Source of the DNA: Pseudomonadota bacterium
Lineage (GTDB): Bacteria; Pseudomonadota; Alphaproteobacteria; Rhizobiales; Rhizobiaceae
DNA: 6,230 nucleotides
Reading direction: 5' to 3'
Assembly: GCA_023388675.1 (NCBI GenBank)
Contig: JAEWFU010000368.1
Span: 1 to 6,230 of the forward strand
Each line of letters opens with the position of its first letter. Position 1 is the stretch's first letter. Shown in pieces: positions 6,130-6,230 of the stretch. Position numbers and translations under genes: made by a program. Below the pieces are notes generated by a model. It did not search any database. It saw only the letters and a list, made by a program, of their open reading frames with translations, and was not told the origin of the DNA.

Positions 6130-6173
6130 CTACGCGTTGACATGGTCTGCGTGGCAGATACTAGATGTAGTCG
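6130..6173 (+). promoter_or_regulatory. Candidate promoter region with two NrdR-like boxes
   Basis: A perfect -35 hexamer TTGACA sits at 6137-6142; the -10 is poor (ACTAGA at 6160-6165 after 17 bases, or TACTAG one base earlier). CTAGATGTAG (6161-6170) fits every strongly conserved position of the known NrdR box core, CwAtATaTwG. A second, weaker CTACGCGTTG (6130-6139) keeps the outer CwA and TwG triplets exactly 31 bp upstream, the spacing usual for tandem NrdR boxes. NrdR represses ribonucleotide reductase genes, so the gene beyond the right edge could be nrdHIEF or nrdJ; that is a prediction. The rest of 6085-6230 holds a 5-bp hairpin, GAGTC (6187-6191)/GACTC (6199-6203), and a purine run at 6211-6219 before a possible GTG at 6224. 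No gene is established there. Confidence 0.4.
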
Positions 6174-6230
6174 TCATGGTTCTTGCGAGTCGGGTTTAGA
6201 CTCAAGAGCTAAGAGGGAAGCCGGTGCGCA

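Noticed and set aside
1..6230. CRISPR array, tRNA/rRNA gene, transposase or phage genes
   Set aside because: I saw no regularly spaced direct repeats, no cloverleaf or rRNA-like segment and no integrase or transposase motifs on either strand.

Overview
The window is GC-rich (roughly 60-65 % by eye) and tightly packed, with every recognisable gene on the + strand. Two kinds of intergenic repeat are of types I associate with Rhizobiales (Hyphomicrobiales) genomes, particularly Mesorhizobium-like Phyllobacteriaceae. One is the palindrome built on CCGAAAA/TTTTCGG right after the amidohydrolase. The other is a C-run/G-run inverted repeat near the left edge. With the codon usage this points to a soil or plant-associated alphaproteobacterium. 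The taxonomic call is inference from pattern memory, not from a search.

Layout. 1-315 is the 3' end of a large molybdopterin-binding subunit of the xanthine dehydrogenase / CoxL superfamily. 316-623 is non-coding and filled mostly by a palindromic repeat element of about 250 bp. 624-1505 encodes a MoxR/CoxD-type AAA+ ATPase. It is coupled by a GTGA overlap to a CoxE-type VWA protein (1502-2614), which is coupled by an ATGA overlap to a COG3618-type TIM-barrel amidohydrolase (2611-3492). A 129-bp gap with two compound hairpins follows. Next come an MBL-fold hydrolase of the AHL-lactonase-like family (3622-4470) and, 24 bp later, a 529-residue two-domain protein (4495-6084). That protein joins an SMP-30/gluconolactonase-type beta-propeller to an isochorismatase-like hydrolase domain. 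6085-6230 is non-coding and carries a promoter-like sequence with a candidate pair of NrdR boxes, probably the control region of a gene beyond the right edge.

How the genes may work together. The large subunit, CoxD-like and CoxE-like order matches the L-D-E order of the cox (CO dehydrogenase) clusters, where CoxD and CoxE act in maturation of the molybdenum active site. The large-subunit fragment, however, looks like a general molybdenum hydroxylase rather than CO dehydrogenase. Downstream are four predicted hydrolytic domains in three proteins (amidohydrolase/lactonase, MBL lactonase-like, SMP-30 lactonase-like, isochorismatase-like). The most economical reading is a catabolic cluster in which a molybdenum hydroxylase oxidises a cyclic, perhaps N-heterocyclic or aromatic, substrate and the hydrolases open and shorten the resulting lactone or lactam. 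The substrate cannot be read from the sequence. The most unusual points are the SMP-30/isochorismatase fusion, whose second domain has Ser where the family's catalytic Cys is expected, and the Asn in place of the usual Asp in the amidohydrolase.
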